64,000 bases of DNA, from positions 124,001 to 188,000 of the forward strand of contig JAOARW010000053.1 in the NCBI GenBank assembly GCA_025210475.1, given 5' to 3'. Positions 36,617-44,916 of this stretch are shown here, piece after piece. The translations under genes and the position numbers were made by a program. The notes beneath the pieces were generated by a model, which saw only the letters and a list, made by a program, of their open reading frames with translations, had not been told where the DNA came from and made no database searches. The stretch is from Carboxylicivirga sp. (GTDB lineage: Bacteria > Bacteroidota > Bacteroidia > Bacteroidales > Marinilabiliaceae). Position 1 is the first letter of the stretch; every line of letters begins with the position of its first letter.

Positions 36617-37597
36617 ATGGCATTTCCTGCAACCCGTTTACGACGTTTAAGATATAACAAGATTGTTCGCCACATGGTGACTGAAACACATTTGCGTACA
36701 GACGATTTGGTTTACCCGCTTTTTGTGTGTCCGGGCGAAAATGTAAAGAATCCCATTAGTTCCATGCCGGGCAATTATCAAATGTCCATCGATGTATTGG
36801 TGGAAGAGTGTAAGCTCGCTGTATCCAAAGGTGTAAAGAGTGTTCTGCTTTTTGGTATTCCTGAGCACAAGGATGAGCACGGGCATGTGGCCTGCCAGGC
36901 CAACGGGATTGTACAGAAGGCCATTCGCGCTATCAAAGCCGAAATAGATGACATCCTGATTATTGCAGATGTTTGTAACTGCGAGTACACTACTCATGGT
37001 CACTGTGGTACCATTATCGATAATGATGTGGACAACGACAGTACACTGAAAACATTAGCCGATCAATCTGTTTCGTTAGCAGAGGCAGGTGCCGATGTGA
37101 TTGCTCCAAGTGATATGATGGACGGTCGCGTTGCACGAATTCGTGAGGCACTGGATGGTGCGGGTTTTGAGAAAACACCAATCATGTCGTATGCTGCTAA
37201 ATACGCATCAGGCTTCTATGGCCCGTTCCGCGAAGCTGCGGAGAGTGCACCACAATTTGGAGATCGTAGCACATACCAAATGAATCCGGCTAACTCAGAC
37301 GAGGCCATGCGTGAGATCGCTGCTGATATTGAAGAAGGTGCCGATATAGTTATGGTGAAGCCGGCTTTAAGCTACCTCGATATTATCTATCGCACCAAAA
37401 ACGAATTTGAAATGCCAACAGCTGCCTACAATGTAAGTGGTGAGTTTAGTATGGTAAAAGCAGCCGGAGCAAACGATTGGATTGATGAAAAGCGCGTGAT
37501 GATGGAAGTTTTGCTTTCGATCAAACGAGCAGGAGCTGATATCATCATCACCTACCATGCTTTGGATGCAGCGGATATTTTAAACGGACAAAAGTAA
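36617..37597 (+). CDS. hemB: Delta-aminolevulinic acid dehydratase (porphobilinogen synthase)
   Basis: A 326-residue enzyme condensing two ALA molecules to porphobilinogen. The start is placed at ATG 36617; a TTG at 36611 is less likely. The zinc-type cysteine cluster is [13 protein letters not shown] near residue 118. The Schiff-base lysines are in [15 protein letters not shown] (near 195) and [10 protein letters not shown] (near 248), and PSDMMDGRV is conserved. The three cysteines suggest a zinc-dependent enzyme. A hairpin terminator-like element follows before hemL. Confidence 0.97.
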   Translation: MAFPATRLRRLRYNKIVRHMVTETHLRTDDLVYPLFVCPGENVKNPISSMPGNYQMSIDVLVEECKLAVSKGVKSVLLFGIPEHKDEHGHVACQANGIVQKAIRAIKAEIDDILIIADVCNCEYTTHGHCGTIIDNDVDNDSTLKTLADQSVSLAEAGADVIAPSDMMDGRVARIREALDGAGFEKTPIMSYAAKYASGFYGPFREAAESAPQFGDRSTYQMNPANSDEAMREIAADIEEGADIVMVKPALSYLDIIYRTKNEFEMPTAAYNVSGEFSMVKAAGANDWIDEKRVMMEVLLSIKRAGADIIITYHALDAADILNGQK

Positions 37598-37607
37598 AAA
37601 AGAGACC

Positions 37608-37639
37608 AGAAGCTAGTTACTAGTTTCTAGCTTCTTTTT
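37608..37639 (+). terminator. Hairpin with T tract between hemB and hemL
   Basis: AGAAGCTAG (37608-37616) and CTAGCTTCT (37627-37635) form a perfect 9-bp stem with a ten-base loop, followed by T5. The loop and arms also share the repeated word CTAG/TAGTT. Within an operon this may be an attenuator or partial terminator. Confidence 0.65.
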
Positions 37640-37667
37640 ATTTCTTTAATCTTACATCTAATAAACA

Positions 37668-38960
37668 ATGACCAACAATAATAGTAAAGCCGCTTTCCAG
37701 AAAGCACAGGAAGTGATACCTGGAGGGGTTAATTCACCGGTACGAGCATTTAAAAGCGTCGGTATCGATCCGATTTTTGTACAGAAAGCCAAAGGAACAA
37801 CCATTTGGGATATTGATGATAATGAATACACTGATTTTGTGGCTTCATGGGGACCATTGATCTTGGGGCATGCTCATGATGAGGTATTGAAAGCCGTTGC
37901 CGATGCAGCTGCTAAAGGAACCAGTTATGGAGCGCCTACCGAAATTGAAACCGAGATGGCAGCTCAGATTGTTAAGATGGTGCCTTCGGTTGAGAAAGTA
38001 CGGATGGTGAACTCTGGTACGGAGGCCACCATGAGTGCCATTCGTTTGGCTCGCGGTTATACCAAGCGCGAATTAATCGTGAAATTTGCCGGTTGTTACC
38101 ATGGTCATGGCGATAGTTTTTTAATCAAGGCCGGTTCGGGAGCCATTACTTTAGGTTTACCCGATAGTCCCGGTGTAACCAAGAGTACAGCTAAAGATAC
38201 TTTGACAGCCGATTACAATAATCTGGACTCGGTTCAGAAACTGTTTGATGATCACAAAGATCAGATTGCGGCCGTTATTGTAGAGCCGGTTGCCGGTAAC
38301 ATGGGAGTAGTGGCACCCGCAAAAGGCTTTTTGCAAGGTTTGCGTGATATCACAAAAGACAATGGTGCTCTTTTGATTTTTGATGAGGTGATTACCGGCT
38401 TTCGTCTGGCGAAAGGTGGAGCGCAAGAGTACTTTGGCGTAATGCCTGACTTAACTACCATGGGTAAAATCATTGGTGGCGGTTTGCCGGTTGGTGCGTA
38501 TGGTGGCCGCAAAGAAATTATGGATTTATTGGCTCCAATGGGGCCTGTTTACCAGGCAGGTACTTTATCTGGTAATCCGTTGGCGATGGCGGCTGGTTTA
38601 ACGGCTTTGAAAAAGCTGGATGAAACACCTAATGCCTATGAAGACCTGGAAAAGAAGGCTGCCTTTGTGGAAGCAGGTCTGCGCTTAAATGCGGAAGAAC
38701 TGGGGATGAAAGTAGTATTGAACCGTGTGGGTTCTATGATGACAGCATTCTTTACCGAAGCAAAGCAAGTGACATCTTTTGAAGAAGCCATGACCTCCGA
38801 TACAGGTAAGTACGCTTGTTATTTCAAAAACATGGTGGATGACGGATTGTACATCGCCCCTTCGCAGTTCGAATGCTTGTTTGTTTCCATGGCACATACC
38901 GAAGAAGATTTAGAGAAGCTGATTAAAGGCAATCGTAAAGCTTTAGAAGCTTTAAAATAG
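37668..38960 (+). CDS. hemL: Glutamate-1-semialdehyde 2,1-aminomutase
   Basis: A 430-residue PLP enzyme that makes 5-aminolevulinate from glutamate-1-semialdehyde. The opening [14 protein letters not shown] is diagnostic. [18 protein letters not shown] is the cofactor-phosphate site, and the PLP lysine is in [18 protein letters not shown] (near 268). DEVITGFR carries the ring aspartate. The length is typical. Together with HemA it forms the C5 route. It is followed by a 252-base gap full of small repeats before hemE. Confidence 0.97.
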   Translation: MTNNNSKAAFQKAQEVIPGGVNSPVRAFKSVGIDPIFVQKAKGTTIWDIDDNEYTDFVASWGPLILGHAHDEVLKAVADAAAKGTSYGAPTEIETEMAAQIVKMVPSVEKVRMVNSGTEATMSAIRLARGYTKRELIVKFAGCYHGHGDSFLIKAGSGAITLGLPDSPGVTKSTAKDTLTADYNNLDSVQKLFDDHKDQIAAVIVEPVAGNMGVVAPAKGFLQGLRDITKDNGALLIFDEVITGFRLAKGGAQEYFGVMPDLTTMGKIIGGGLPVGAYGGRKEIMDLLAPMGPVYQAGTLSGNPLAMAAGLTALKKLDETPNAYEDLEKKAAFVEAGLRLNAEELGMKVVLNRVGSMMTAFFTEAKQVTSFEEAMTSDTGKYACYFKNMVDDGLYIAPSQFECLFVSMAHTEEDLEKLIKGNRKALEALK

Positions 38961-38973
38961 ACATATGATGTTA

Positions 38974-39020
38974 GTATCAAGATACAAGACTAATTATTTG
39001 TAAGTCAGAAGACTTGATAC
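38974..39020. repeat. Imperfect inverted repeat with AAGAC-rich words
   Basis: GTATCAAG (38974-38981) and CTTGATAC (39013-39020) are perfect 8-bp complements; between them the words CAAGAC and AGAAGAC recur. Similar words occur at 39102-39117 (TCTTAAGTCTTTTATC) and at 9722-9742. No known element was recognised. Confidence 0.5.
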
Positions 39021-39136
39021 CAACAATTATCAATCTAACGATGAGATTAAAATTAAGGCTTAGGGGAAAACTCATGAATAGTAGAGTTTGTGTGTAAATT
39101 ATCTTAAGTCTTTTATCATGATGTATTTATAAATTA

Positions 39137-39203
39137 TGCCCGGTGCTCAGTGCCCGGTGCTCGAAAAAGGAGTACCATGCACTAGGCACCTTGCACTGAG
39201 CAC
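39137..39203. repeat. Direct and inverted repeats in the hemE leader
   Basis: TGCCCGGTGCTC is repeated at 39137-39148 and 39151-39162 (14-base period). GTGCTCAGTGC (39143-39153) is perfectly complementary to GCACTGAGCAC (39193-39203), which ends nine bases before the hemE start. The leader could fold into a large hairpin that covers the translation start region. Confidence 0.65.
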
Positions 39204-39212
39204 TAAATAAGT

Positions 39213-40247
39213 ATGAACAACATTTTTCTAGATACTATAAACGGTAAAAATACCGAACGACCACCTGTATGGTTTATGCGTCAGGCTGGGCGTGTGTTGC
39301 CAAACTACCGTGCATTAAAAGAGAATTATACCTTCTCGGAGTTAATGGAAGATCCCAAGTTGGCGGCCGAAGTAACCTGGATGCCGATTTATGATTTAGG
39401 TGTGGATGCGGCCATTTTGTTTTCGGATATTTTGGTGGTGCCAGAGGCATTGGGCATGTCATTGAAATTTACCGATGCCGGGCCTGAATTTGGAGCCCCT
39501 TTGCATACCTTTGATGATCCGGTGGCACAGCTAAAGCGCGACATGACGAAGTTGGATCATGTATATGGAGCAATTGATAAAATTATTGAAACACGCCCTG
39601 ATGGTAAACCATTAATTGGATTTTGCGGCGGATTGCTAACGACTTTCTGTTTTATGTTTCGCGATAATGTACGCGATATCACCTTTAAAAATGCGACAGA
39701 ATTCTTGTATAAGAATCGTAAAGCCAGTAAACAAATCATCGATGCATTGGCTGAGGTATCTGTCGAATATGCATTAACCCAGGTGAAACATGGGGTGCAG
39801 GCTTTCCAGTTGTTTGAGACCTATGGCGGTTTATTGCCTGAGGATCTGTACCTGGAGTTATTCTTACCGGCCTCGAAAAAGATATTAAACGCGGTGCGTG
39901 ACGCTGGTGTGCCAACCATTTATTTCCCCAAAGACCTGGGCAATGGAATAAAAGCCATTGATAAGGATGTGGCCGACTTTGTAGGCATCGACTGGCGTAT
40001 GAATCTTAATCATGCGCGGGAAATTGTTGATCCTGAAGTTGGTTTACAAGGTAACCTCGATCCGCGATTGTTATATGCATCGCAGTCTGAAATTGAAAAG
40101 GTATTGAATGAGAAATACCTGCCGTTCGGACGAGATAATCAAAAATGGATCTTTAACCTGGGACATGGAATCCTGCCGGATTTACCTGTTGAGAATGTGA
40201 AGTTTGTAATCGACTGGGTTAAATCAGTGGATTGGGGAAGAAAGTAA
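39213..40247 (+). CDS. hemE: Uroporphyrinogen decarboxylase
   Basis: A 344-residue enzyme that removes four carboxyl groups from uroporphyrinogen III to give coproporphyrinogen III. The N-terminal signature RPPVWFMRQAGRVLPNYRAL is present (about 17-36), followed by FSDILVVPEALG and GLQGNLDPRLL near residue 290. The second family signature reads PLIGFCGGLLTTFCFMF, which is divergent from the usual GFxGxPWT pattern but in the right place. The length is normal. The leader is unusually structured. Confidence 0.93.
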   Translation: MNNIFLDTINGKNTERPPVWFMRQAGRVLPNYRALKENYTFSELMEDPKLAAEVTWMPIYDLGVDAAILFSDILVVPEALGMSLKFTDAGPEFGAPLHTFDDPVAQLKRDMTKLDHVYGAIDKIIETRPDGKPLIGFCGGLLTTFCFMFRDNVRDITFKNATEFLYKNRKASKQIIDALAEVSVEYALTQVKHGVQAFQLFETYGGLLPEDLYLELFLPASKKILNAVRDAGVPTIYFPKDLGNGIKAIDKDVADFVGIDWRMNLNHAREIVDPEVGLQGNLDPRLLYASQSEIEKVLNEKYLPFGRDNQKWIFNLGHGILPDLPVENVKFVIDWVKSVDWGRK

Positions 40248-40250
40248 TTA

Positions 40251-40342
40251 TTAATGTTAAATGGTTAATGAGCAAAAGGCCTTAATCGTTGTTAACTTTA
40301 AAAGCATTAATAATTAATCACTAACAATTAATCATTAAAAGA
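40251..40342. repeat. Low-complexity TTAAT/ATTAAT spacer before hemN
   Basis: This 96-base intergenic gap is built mainly of short words TTAAT, ATTAAT and CACTAAC, for example TTAATAATTAATCACTAAC and AATTAATCATTAAAAG, ending just before the hemN ATG. No coding potential. It resembles the simple-word spacers before aroK and hemE. Confidence 0.5.
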
Positions 40343-40343
40343 G

Positions 40344-41723
40344 ATGTTAAAATTTGATAGAAATCTACTGGAGAAATACAATATAGCAGGGCCGCGTTAT
40401 ACCAGTTATCCGCCTGCAACATTTTTCCACGAGGGGTATGGCAATGAGAATTACAAAGAGAGCGTGGTTCTATCAAATGACGAAACACCCGAAAGTGTAT
40501 CGGTGTATGTACATATCCCATTTTGTCCGCAGCTATGTACTTTTTGTGGATGTACCACTTATACGGGAATGGGGCAAAGCACCATTGAGAAGTACGTTGA
40601 TGTACTGATTAAAGAGATTGAGATTGTTTCAAAAGATGTTTCGAAAGATCGGAAGCTCACGCAGGTACATTGGGGTGGCGGAACACCAAATGCCATATCG
40701 GCCGAATTAATTCGTAAGGTAACGGATACCATCAAGGCCAATTTTAATTTTGCTGATGAATACGAAATGGCCATGGAGTGTAGTCCGGCCTACCTGGATT
40801 ACGACATGGTGGATCATTTGCGTGATATGGGTTTTAACCGCATTAGTCTGGGGATTCAGGATTTTAAGAAGGAGGTGCTAACTGCCATTAACCGTCGTCC
40901 TGCAAAGGTGCCGGTAAATGAGATGATTGCTTACCTCAAGAAGATAGGTTTTTCAGGCATCAACCTTGATTTGGTATATGGCTTGCCATTCCAGACAAGG
41001 GAAAGCTTTAAAGAAACGGTTGCTGAAGCCTTGGCTGCTAATCCCGATCGCCTGGTAACTTTCTCTTATGCGCACATACCGCAGGTTATTTCGCGTCAGC
41101 GCATGTTGGAGCAATATGGTTTGCCAACGCCCGACGAAAAGATTTCAATGCTTGAAGATGCCTATAATATGGCTGTTGAAGCCGGTTATGTGGCCATTGG
41201 CATGGATCATTTTGCCCGCCCGGACGACGAATTTGCCATTGCATTGGATGAAAAGAAACTGCACCGTAACTTCCAGGGCTACTGTACCCGCGAAACCACA
41301 GGACAGGTCTATGGTTTTGGAACATCAAGCATTAGTCAGTTATTCAATGCTTACAGTCAGAACGAAAAGACGATTAAAAAATACATGGAGCGTGTGGAGG
41401 CTGATGGACGAGCAGTGGTGCGTGGCTATCGACTCAACCAAAACGAGCAAATCATACGTCAGGTGATAAATGAATTGATGTGTAACTACTATGCTGACTT
41501 CCGCCAAATAGCTTCTGACTTTTCTGTGGATGTTGATACGGTTTATGCAGCCGTTGAGTTTGCCGAAGAGAAAGTACAATCGTTTATTGATGACGAATTG
41601 CTCAGTATCGAAAACGATGCCTTCACAGTGATCGGACAGGGGCGCTATGTTATTCGTAATATTGCCATGGCCTTTGATCCGGCTTTAAAGAAAGGCAAAG
41701 GACAGTATTCAAAAACAGTATAA
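40344..41723 (+). CDS. hemN: Oxygen-independent coproporphyrinogen III dehydrogenase (radical SAM)
   Basis: A 459-residue radical-SAM enzyme that decarboxylates coproporphyrinogen III to protoporphyrinogen IX without oxygen. The iron-sulphur cysteines are in HIPFCPQLCTFCGC (CxxxCxxC), followed by HWGGGTPNAI and ECSPAYLDYDM. NLDLVYGLPFQTRESF and GMDHFARPDDE near residue 290 are the HemN-type (not HemW) signatures, and the N-terminal YNIAGPRYTSYPPA stretch is also HemN-specific. Two tandem terminators close the operon. Confidence 0.96.
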   Translation: MLKFDRNLLEKYNIAGPRYTSYPPATFFHEGYGNENYKESVVLSNDETPESVSVYVHIPFCPQLCTFCGCTTYTGMGQSTIEKYVDVLIKEIEIVSKDVSKDRKLTQVHWGGGTPNAISAELIRKVTDTIKANFNFADEYEMAMECSPAYLDYDMVDHLRDMGFNRISLGIQDFKKEVLTAINRRPAKVPVNEMIAYLKKIGFSGINLDLVYGLPFQTRESFKETVAEALAANPDRLVTFSYAHIPQVISRQRMLEQYGLPTPDEKISMLEDAYNMAVEAGYVAIGMDHFARPDDEFAIALDEKKLHRNFQGYCTRETTGQVYGFGTSSISQLFNAYSQNEKTIKKYMERVEADGRAVVRGYRLNQNEQIIRQVINELMCNYYADFRQIASDFSVDVDTVYAAVEFAEEKVQSFIDDELLSIENDAFTVIGQGRYVIRNIAMAFDPALKKGKGQYSKTV

Positions 41724-41730
41724 GAAATTA

Positions 41731-41760
41731 AAAAGGGATTGAGAAAAATTTCCCTTTTTT
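41731..41760 (+). terminator. First terminator after hemN
   Basis: AAAAGGGA (41731-41738) and TCCCTTTT (41751-41758) form a stem with a 12-base loop, followed by further T (41759-41760). It starts eight bases after the hemN stop. Confidence 0.75.
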
Positions 41761-41770
41761 AGAATATATG

Positions 41771-41801
41771 AAACACCTGCACCATGTGCAGGTGTTTTTT
41801 T
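41771..41801 (+). terminator. Second, stronger terminator after hemN
   Basis: AAACACCTGCA (41771-41781) and TGCAGGTGTTT (41787-41797) form a perfect 11-bp stem with a five-base loop and a T-run ending at 41801. Together with the preceding hairpin it gives a tandem terminator, separating the first hem block from the lipoprotein gene. Confidence 0.9.
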
Positions 41802-42048
41802 GTGCTATAAAAATCTGTTGAATTTATTATTTTCTTTTTCGCACATCTTTAGCTTGTTAAGGTTCCGTTCAATTATTACTTCATTTATTTCTGACATTTT
41901 TTTTTCAAAAAGCACTTATCGCAACAACTAAAAGAATGGACAGGTAAGTTAGCCCAATTTGATTATAGGTTGGGTGACTTTATGAAGGTGAAAGAATGAT
42001 GTGATCAGTCTTTTTGTAAAGAATATTAAACACGATAAATAGCAAATA
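41802..42048. other. Intergenic region upstream of lipoprotein gene
   Basis: No gene seen. The stretch is AT-rich with T and A runs (for example a T9 run near 41899-41907). It probably contains the promoter of the following lipoprotein gene, but no TAnnTTTG motif was clear. Confidence 0.4.
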
Positions 42049-42699
42049 ATGAAAAATTTAATTAAAATGACTTTTGCGCTAATGCTCGTATTGGGCGTTA
42101 GCTGTTCTAAAGATGATGATGCCGTGAAAATGGCTGAAATGGGGGATTTCACCTACGACAAGGTACAGATGATGGATATGATCAGTATCGACTTTGAGGC
42201 GGTTGAAGGAGCAATCGGTTATTATGTATTTGTTGATGGTGAGAATGTTGCTACAAATGAAAATAACGGTATAAAAGTTCCTTTCCCGGTTATTGATGGT
42301 GAATTTACAATCTTGATTAATATGCCTGAAGATGGCGCAGAAATTAAGGTTCAGGCGCTAAAAGGTGAAGTTTTAAACTGGAAAGCATTTGCCGAAGGTA
42401 GCTTTACTTTTGATGCCTCAACACTTGGTGGAGATGAACCAGCACTTGAAAATTTAAGAATTGTTGATGGTGTAAATTCTGGTTCAAAAGACATTACCTG
42501 GGATGCCGTTAATGGTGATGATTTCTTTTCTTTTGTACTGCTTATTAATGGTGAAGAGGTGCAACGTGCCGATGATAGTCCTAACACTAAAGAATTTACA
42601 ATCCTGGAATCAAAACTTAATTCAGGAGATAAAGTAAAGGTTGTGGTTTACGACTATGAAAAAAAGGAATTGGCATCAGCCGAAATAACAGTAGAATAA
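42049..42699 (+). CDS. Hypothetical lipoprotein with two fibronectin-like repeats
   Basis: A 216-residue exported lipoprotein (Cys19 in LGVSC, followed by KDDD). Two all-beta segments of about 85 residues follow: about 35-125, containing ISIDFEAVEGAIGYYVFVDG, and about 130-216, containing DITWDAVNGDDFFSFVLLINGE. The alternation of W/F-x-A-V and YxV-strands resembles fibronectin type III domains, but no function can be given. It lies between the two heme blocks without obvious shared control. Only the signal and fold impression are well supported. Confidence 0.7.
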   Translation: MKNLIKMTFALMLVLGVSCSKDDDAVKMAEMGDFTYDKVQMMDMISIDFEAVEGAIGYYVFVDGENVATNENNGIKVPFPVIDGEFTILINMPEDGAEIKVQALKGEVLNWKAFAEGSFTFDASTLGGDEPALENLRIVDGVNSGSKDITWDAVNGDDFFSFVLLINGEEVQRADDSPNTKEFTILESKLNSGDKVKVVVYDYEKKELASAEITVE

Positions 42700-43007
42700 T
42701 ATTTACAACGAATAAAACACGTGTTTAATCTTAAAGAGGTGTCCAAAGCTTAACTTGTTTATCGAGCGCTGTCGAAATGGAATTAGAATAATTCTGATTA
42801 TCAACTAAAAATCACTTCGAATTCGCTCGGTGAACTGGTTCTATAATGTTTATGGATTCCTCCGTTTACAATTACACCACTAATGACCATAATCGGGGAA
42901 TGGTGTTTTAGATTGATCAACCAGCTAGATTCCTAATAAAATGGGTTAGTTTTAAAGGTGTTTAGTTGGTTGATTTTTTGTTTCTTAATGCTTTACACGA
43001 TCTCAAC
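42700..43007. other. Intergenic region between convergent genes
   Basis: 308 bases with no credible gene. It holds a perfect palindrome AAACACGTGTTT (42715-42726) and the hairpin listed separately (42916-42979). Otherwise nothing recognised. Confidence 0.5.
42916..42979 (+). terminator. Long-loop hairpin with T-run, possible terminator
   Basis: ATCAACCAGCTA (42916-42927) pairs with TAGTTGGTTGAT (42963-42974) with one G-T wobble, around a 35-base loop, and is followed by T6 (42974-42979). It is far (about 215 bases) from the lipoprotein stop, so its use is uncertain. Confidence 0.4.
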
Positions 43008-43799
43008 TTAGTATCTACCTAAACTAATTTTTACCCCTACATTAAACATCCAAAACTCATCTTCCTCAAAATAGTTTTGGTAACTAATGCCAACAAGGGG
43101 TGATAGTTTAAATCGATGTTTATCAATTATAACATAATCGCTTGTTAGTTTAACTTCTTGTCGGTAACGACTTTCGTTTCGACGATAGGTCCAACGGTAG
43201 TTAAATCCCAATGTCAGTTTGCGTTTCATCAGGTAAAGGTCCATTCCGGTAGAGCTTTCAAAATAAGTAGTCTTGGGTGAAAGTAAAGAGGTAAAACCAA
43301 TGCCGTAGTTTAATTTCAGATTGTTAATGGGTACGCGCAGAATTAACACCTGCCAGTCAATCGATTCGAGCGAACCAGTATAATCGTGCAAAAATGAATA
43401 GCGTAAATCACTGGCTAAAATGCCCCAATTGCCGCGGATGGATGGATTGAAACTTAATGTGCTGAGATCACTGCCATATTCAAGTTTTCCTTCGAGCGAA
43501 ATGGTATTGGGGTAATCATCTCTATCTCTGAGTACGGCTTTCTGAGCTTCAACCGTAGCAAATCCAATGGCTTGCACAAACCCTCCGATAATACCTTCAG
43601 CCAAATATTGGCCAAAGCTTTCAGAAGAATTGCTTGAGTAGCCAGACGAATATGTTTTTGTTGATCTGATTCCACTGCTGTAATTACTGCTTTTATCGTT
43701 TCTTACATTTGTTTTGATGTTCTTTACCTGCGCCGGGCAAAGTGTGAAAATCAATAAAACTGCCATCAGTGATGACAGTTTCCTAATAGGCTTCTTCAT
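43008..43799 (-). CDS. Hypothetical exported beta-strand-rich (outer-membrane-like) protein
   Basis: A 263-residue protein with a clear signal peptide (to about residue 24, LCPAQ). After a Ser/Tyr-rich stretch (about 30-65) the chain alternates in amphipathic strands, such as LRYSFLHDYTGSLE, LKLNYGIGFTSLL and KLTLGFNYRWTYR, and ends FNVGVKISLGRY with a terminal aromatic, a feature of outer-membrane barrels. About eight to ten strands may fit. No family was recognised. It is divergent from the hemH operon, with a 199-base gap between. Function unknown. Confidence 0.65.
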   Translation of the reverse strand: MKKPIRKLSSLMAVLLIFTLCPAQVKNIKTNVRNDKSSNYSSGIRSTKTYSSGYSSNSSESFGQYLAEGIIGGFVQAIGFATVEAQKAVLRDRDDYPNTISLEGKLEYGSDLSTLSFNPSIRGNWGILASDLRYSFLHDYTGSLESIDWQVLILRVPINNLKLNYGIGFTSLLSPKTTYFESSTGMDLYLMKRKLTLGFNYRWTYRRNESRYRQEVKLTSDYVIIDKHRFKLSPLVGISYQNYFEEDEFWMFNVGVKISLGRY

Positions 43800-43998
43800 T
43801 TGTTAAGGTATAGATGTTTATTGTTTGACAAACCAATAATGATCGACACTTACAGGATAAGTTGATCAAGTAAAAGCGCATGGCATCCTCCATCTCAATA
43901 AGTGATTCCTATTATGTGTTGCGGTTTTCTCAACCTTTCTGCCTATCTTGCTGTTTAATGATTTGACAGAAAAAGATAACGAAATCGCAATATAAAAT

Positions 43999-44916
43999 AT
44001 GAAAGGTATTTTATTAGTTAATATGGGTGGACCTCAGTCTTTAAGTGAGATGCGCCTGTTTCTTAAAAACATGTTTAGTGATAAATACATATTACCATTA
44101 CCATTTGGTTTAAGGCAGTTTGTTGCCAATATGATTGCAAAGAAAAGACACCCTTCTTCCTGGGAAAAATATCAGTTAATTGGTGGTACCCCCATCATTA
44201 AGCATACCAATGCAGCGGGCGAGGCTTTGGCAAAAAGTTCAGGTATGCCGGTATATACCGCCTACTCCTATACACCACCATTTATTGCCGATGTAATGAA
44301 GCAAATGAAAGACGACGGTGTAGAATCGGTAGATGTTTTAACCATGTATCCACAGGCAAGTGATACAACAACCTCTTCGGTTTTCACCGATGTTAAAAAG
44401 GCTCTGAAGCATTTAAATGGCATGAAAGTTCGCGAGATATGCGATTACAGCGTGCATCCTACTTTTCTTGAGTATTGGAAAACACTGATAGAAGAGCACA
44501 TTGCGAAACAAGGTGTAGAAAATCCATTGCTTTTATTCACAGCCCATGCCATTCCAATGTATGGTGTAAAGCGTGGAGATAAGTACCCGGATACTGTACG
44601 GCATATGGCCAAACGACTGGCAGATATGATGGATCGCCCTTATGAAGTGGCTTTTCAATCGCGCGTTGGCCCGGTGAAATGGGTTGGCCCCGATACCGAT
44701 GATCACCTTGAGGATTTGGTGAAGGCTGGTAATAAAAATGTGGTGCTGATTCCGGTTAGTTTTACCACCGAATGCCTCGAAACAGTTTATGATTTAAATA
44801 TAAAGTTGGTTGATATCTATAAGGAAGATAAGCGGGTTAAGCATATCTCAAGGGTTGAGATACCGGTGGCTCATCCTTTATTTATCGAGACACTAAAACG
44901 TATTGTCAATGAGTAA
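43999..44916 (+). CDS. hemH: Ferrochelatase
   Basis: A 305-residue enzyme that inserts ferrous iron into protoporphyrin IX, the final heme step. MGGPQSLSEMRLFLKNMF opens the chain, WEKYQLIGGTPI and YTAYSYTPPFI follow, and the catalytic histidine is in LFTAHAIPM (SAHGLP equivalent, near 178). PVSFTTECLETVYDLNIK carries the metal-site glutamate. The length is that of compact bacterial ferrochelatases. It overlaps the hemG gene by eight bases, so the two are translationally coupled. Confidence 0.95.
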   Translation: MKGILLVNMGGPQSLSEMRLFLKNMFSDKYILPLPFGLRQFVANMIAKKRHPSSWEKYQLIGGTPIIKHTNAAGEALAKSSGMPVYTAYSYTPPFIADVMKQMKDDGVESVDVLTMYPQASDTTTSSVFTDVKKALKHLNGMKVREICDYSVHPTFLEYWKTLIEEHIAKQGVENPLLLFTAHAIPMYGVKRGDKYPDTVRHMAKRLADMMDRPYEVAFQSRVGPVKWVGPDTDDHLEDLVKAGNKNVVLIPVSFTTECLETVYDLNIKLVDIYKEDKRVKHISRVEIPVAHPLFIETLKRIVNE

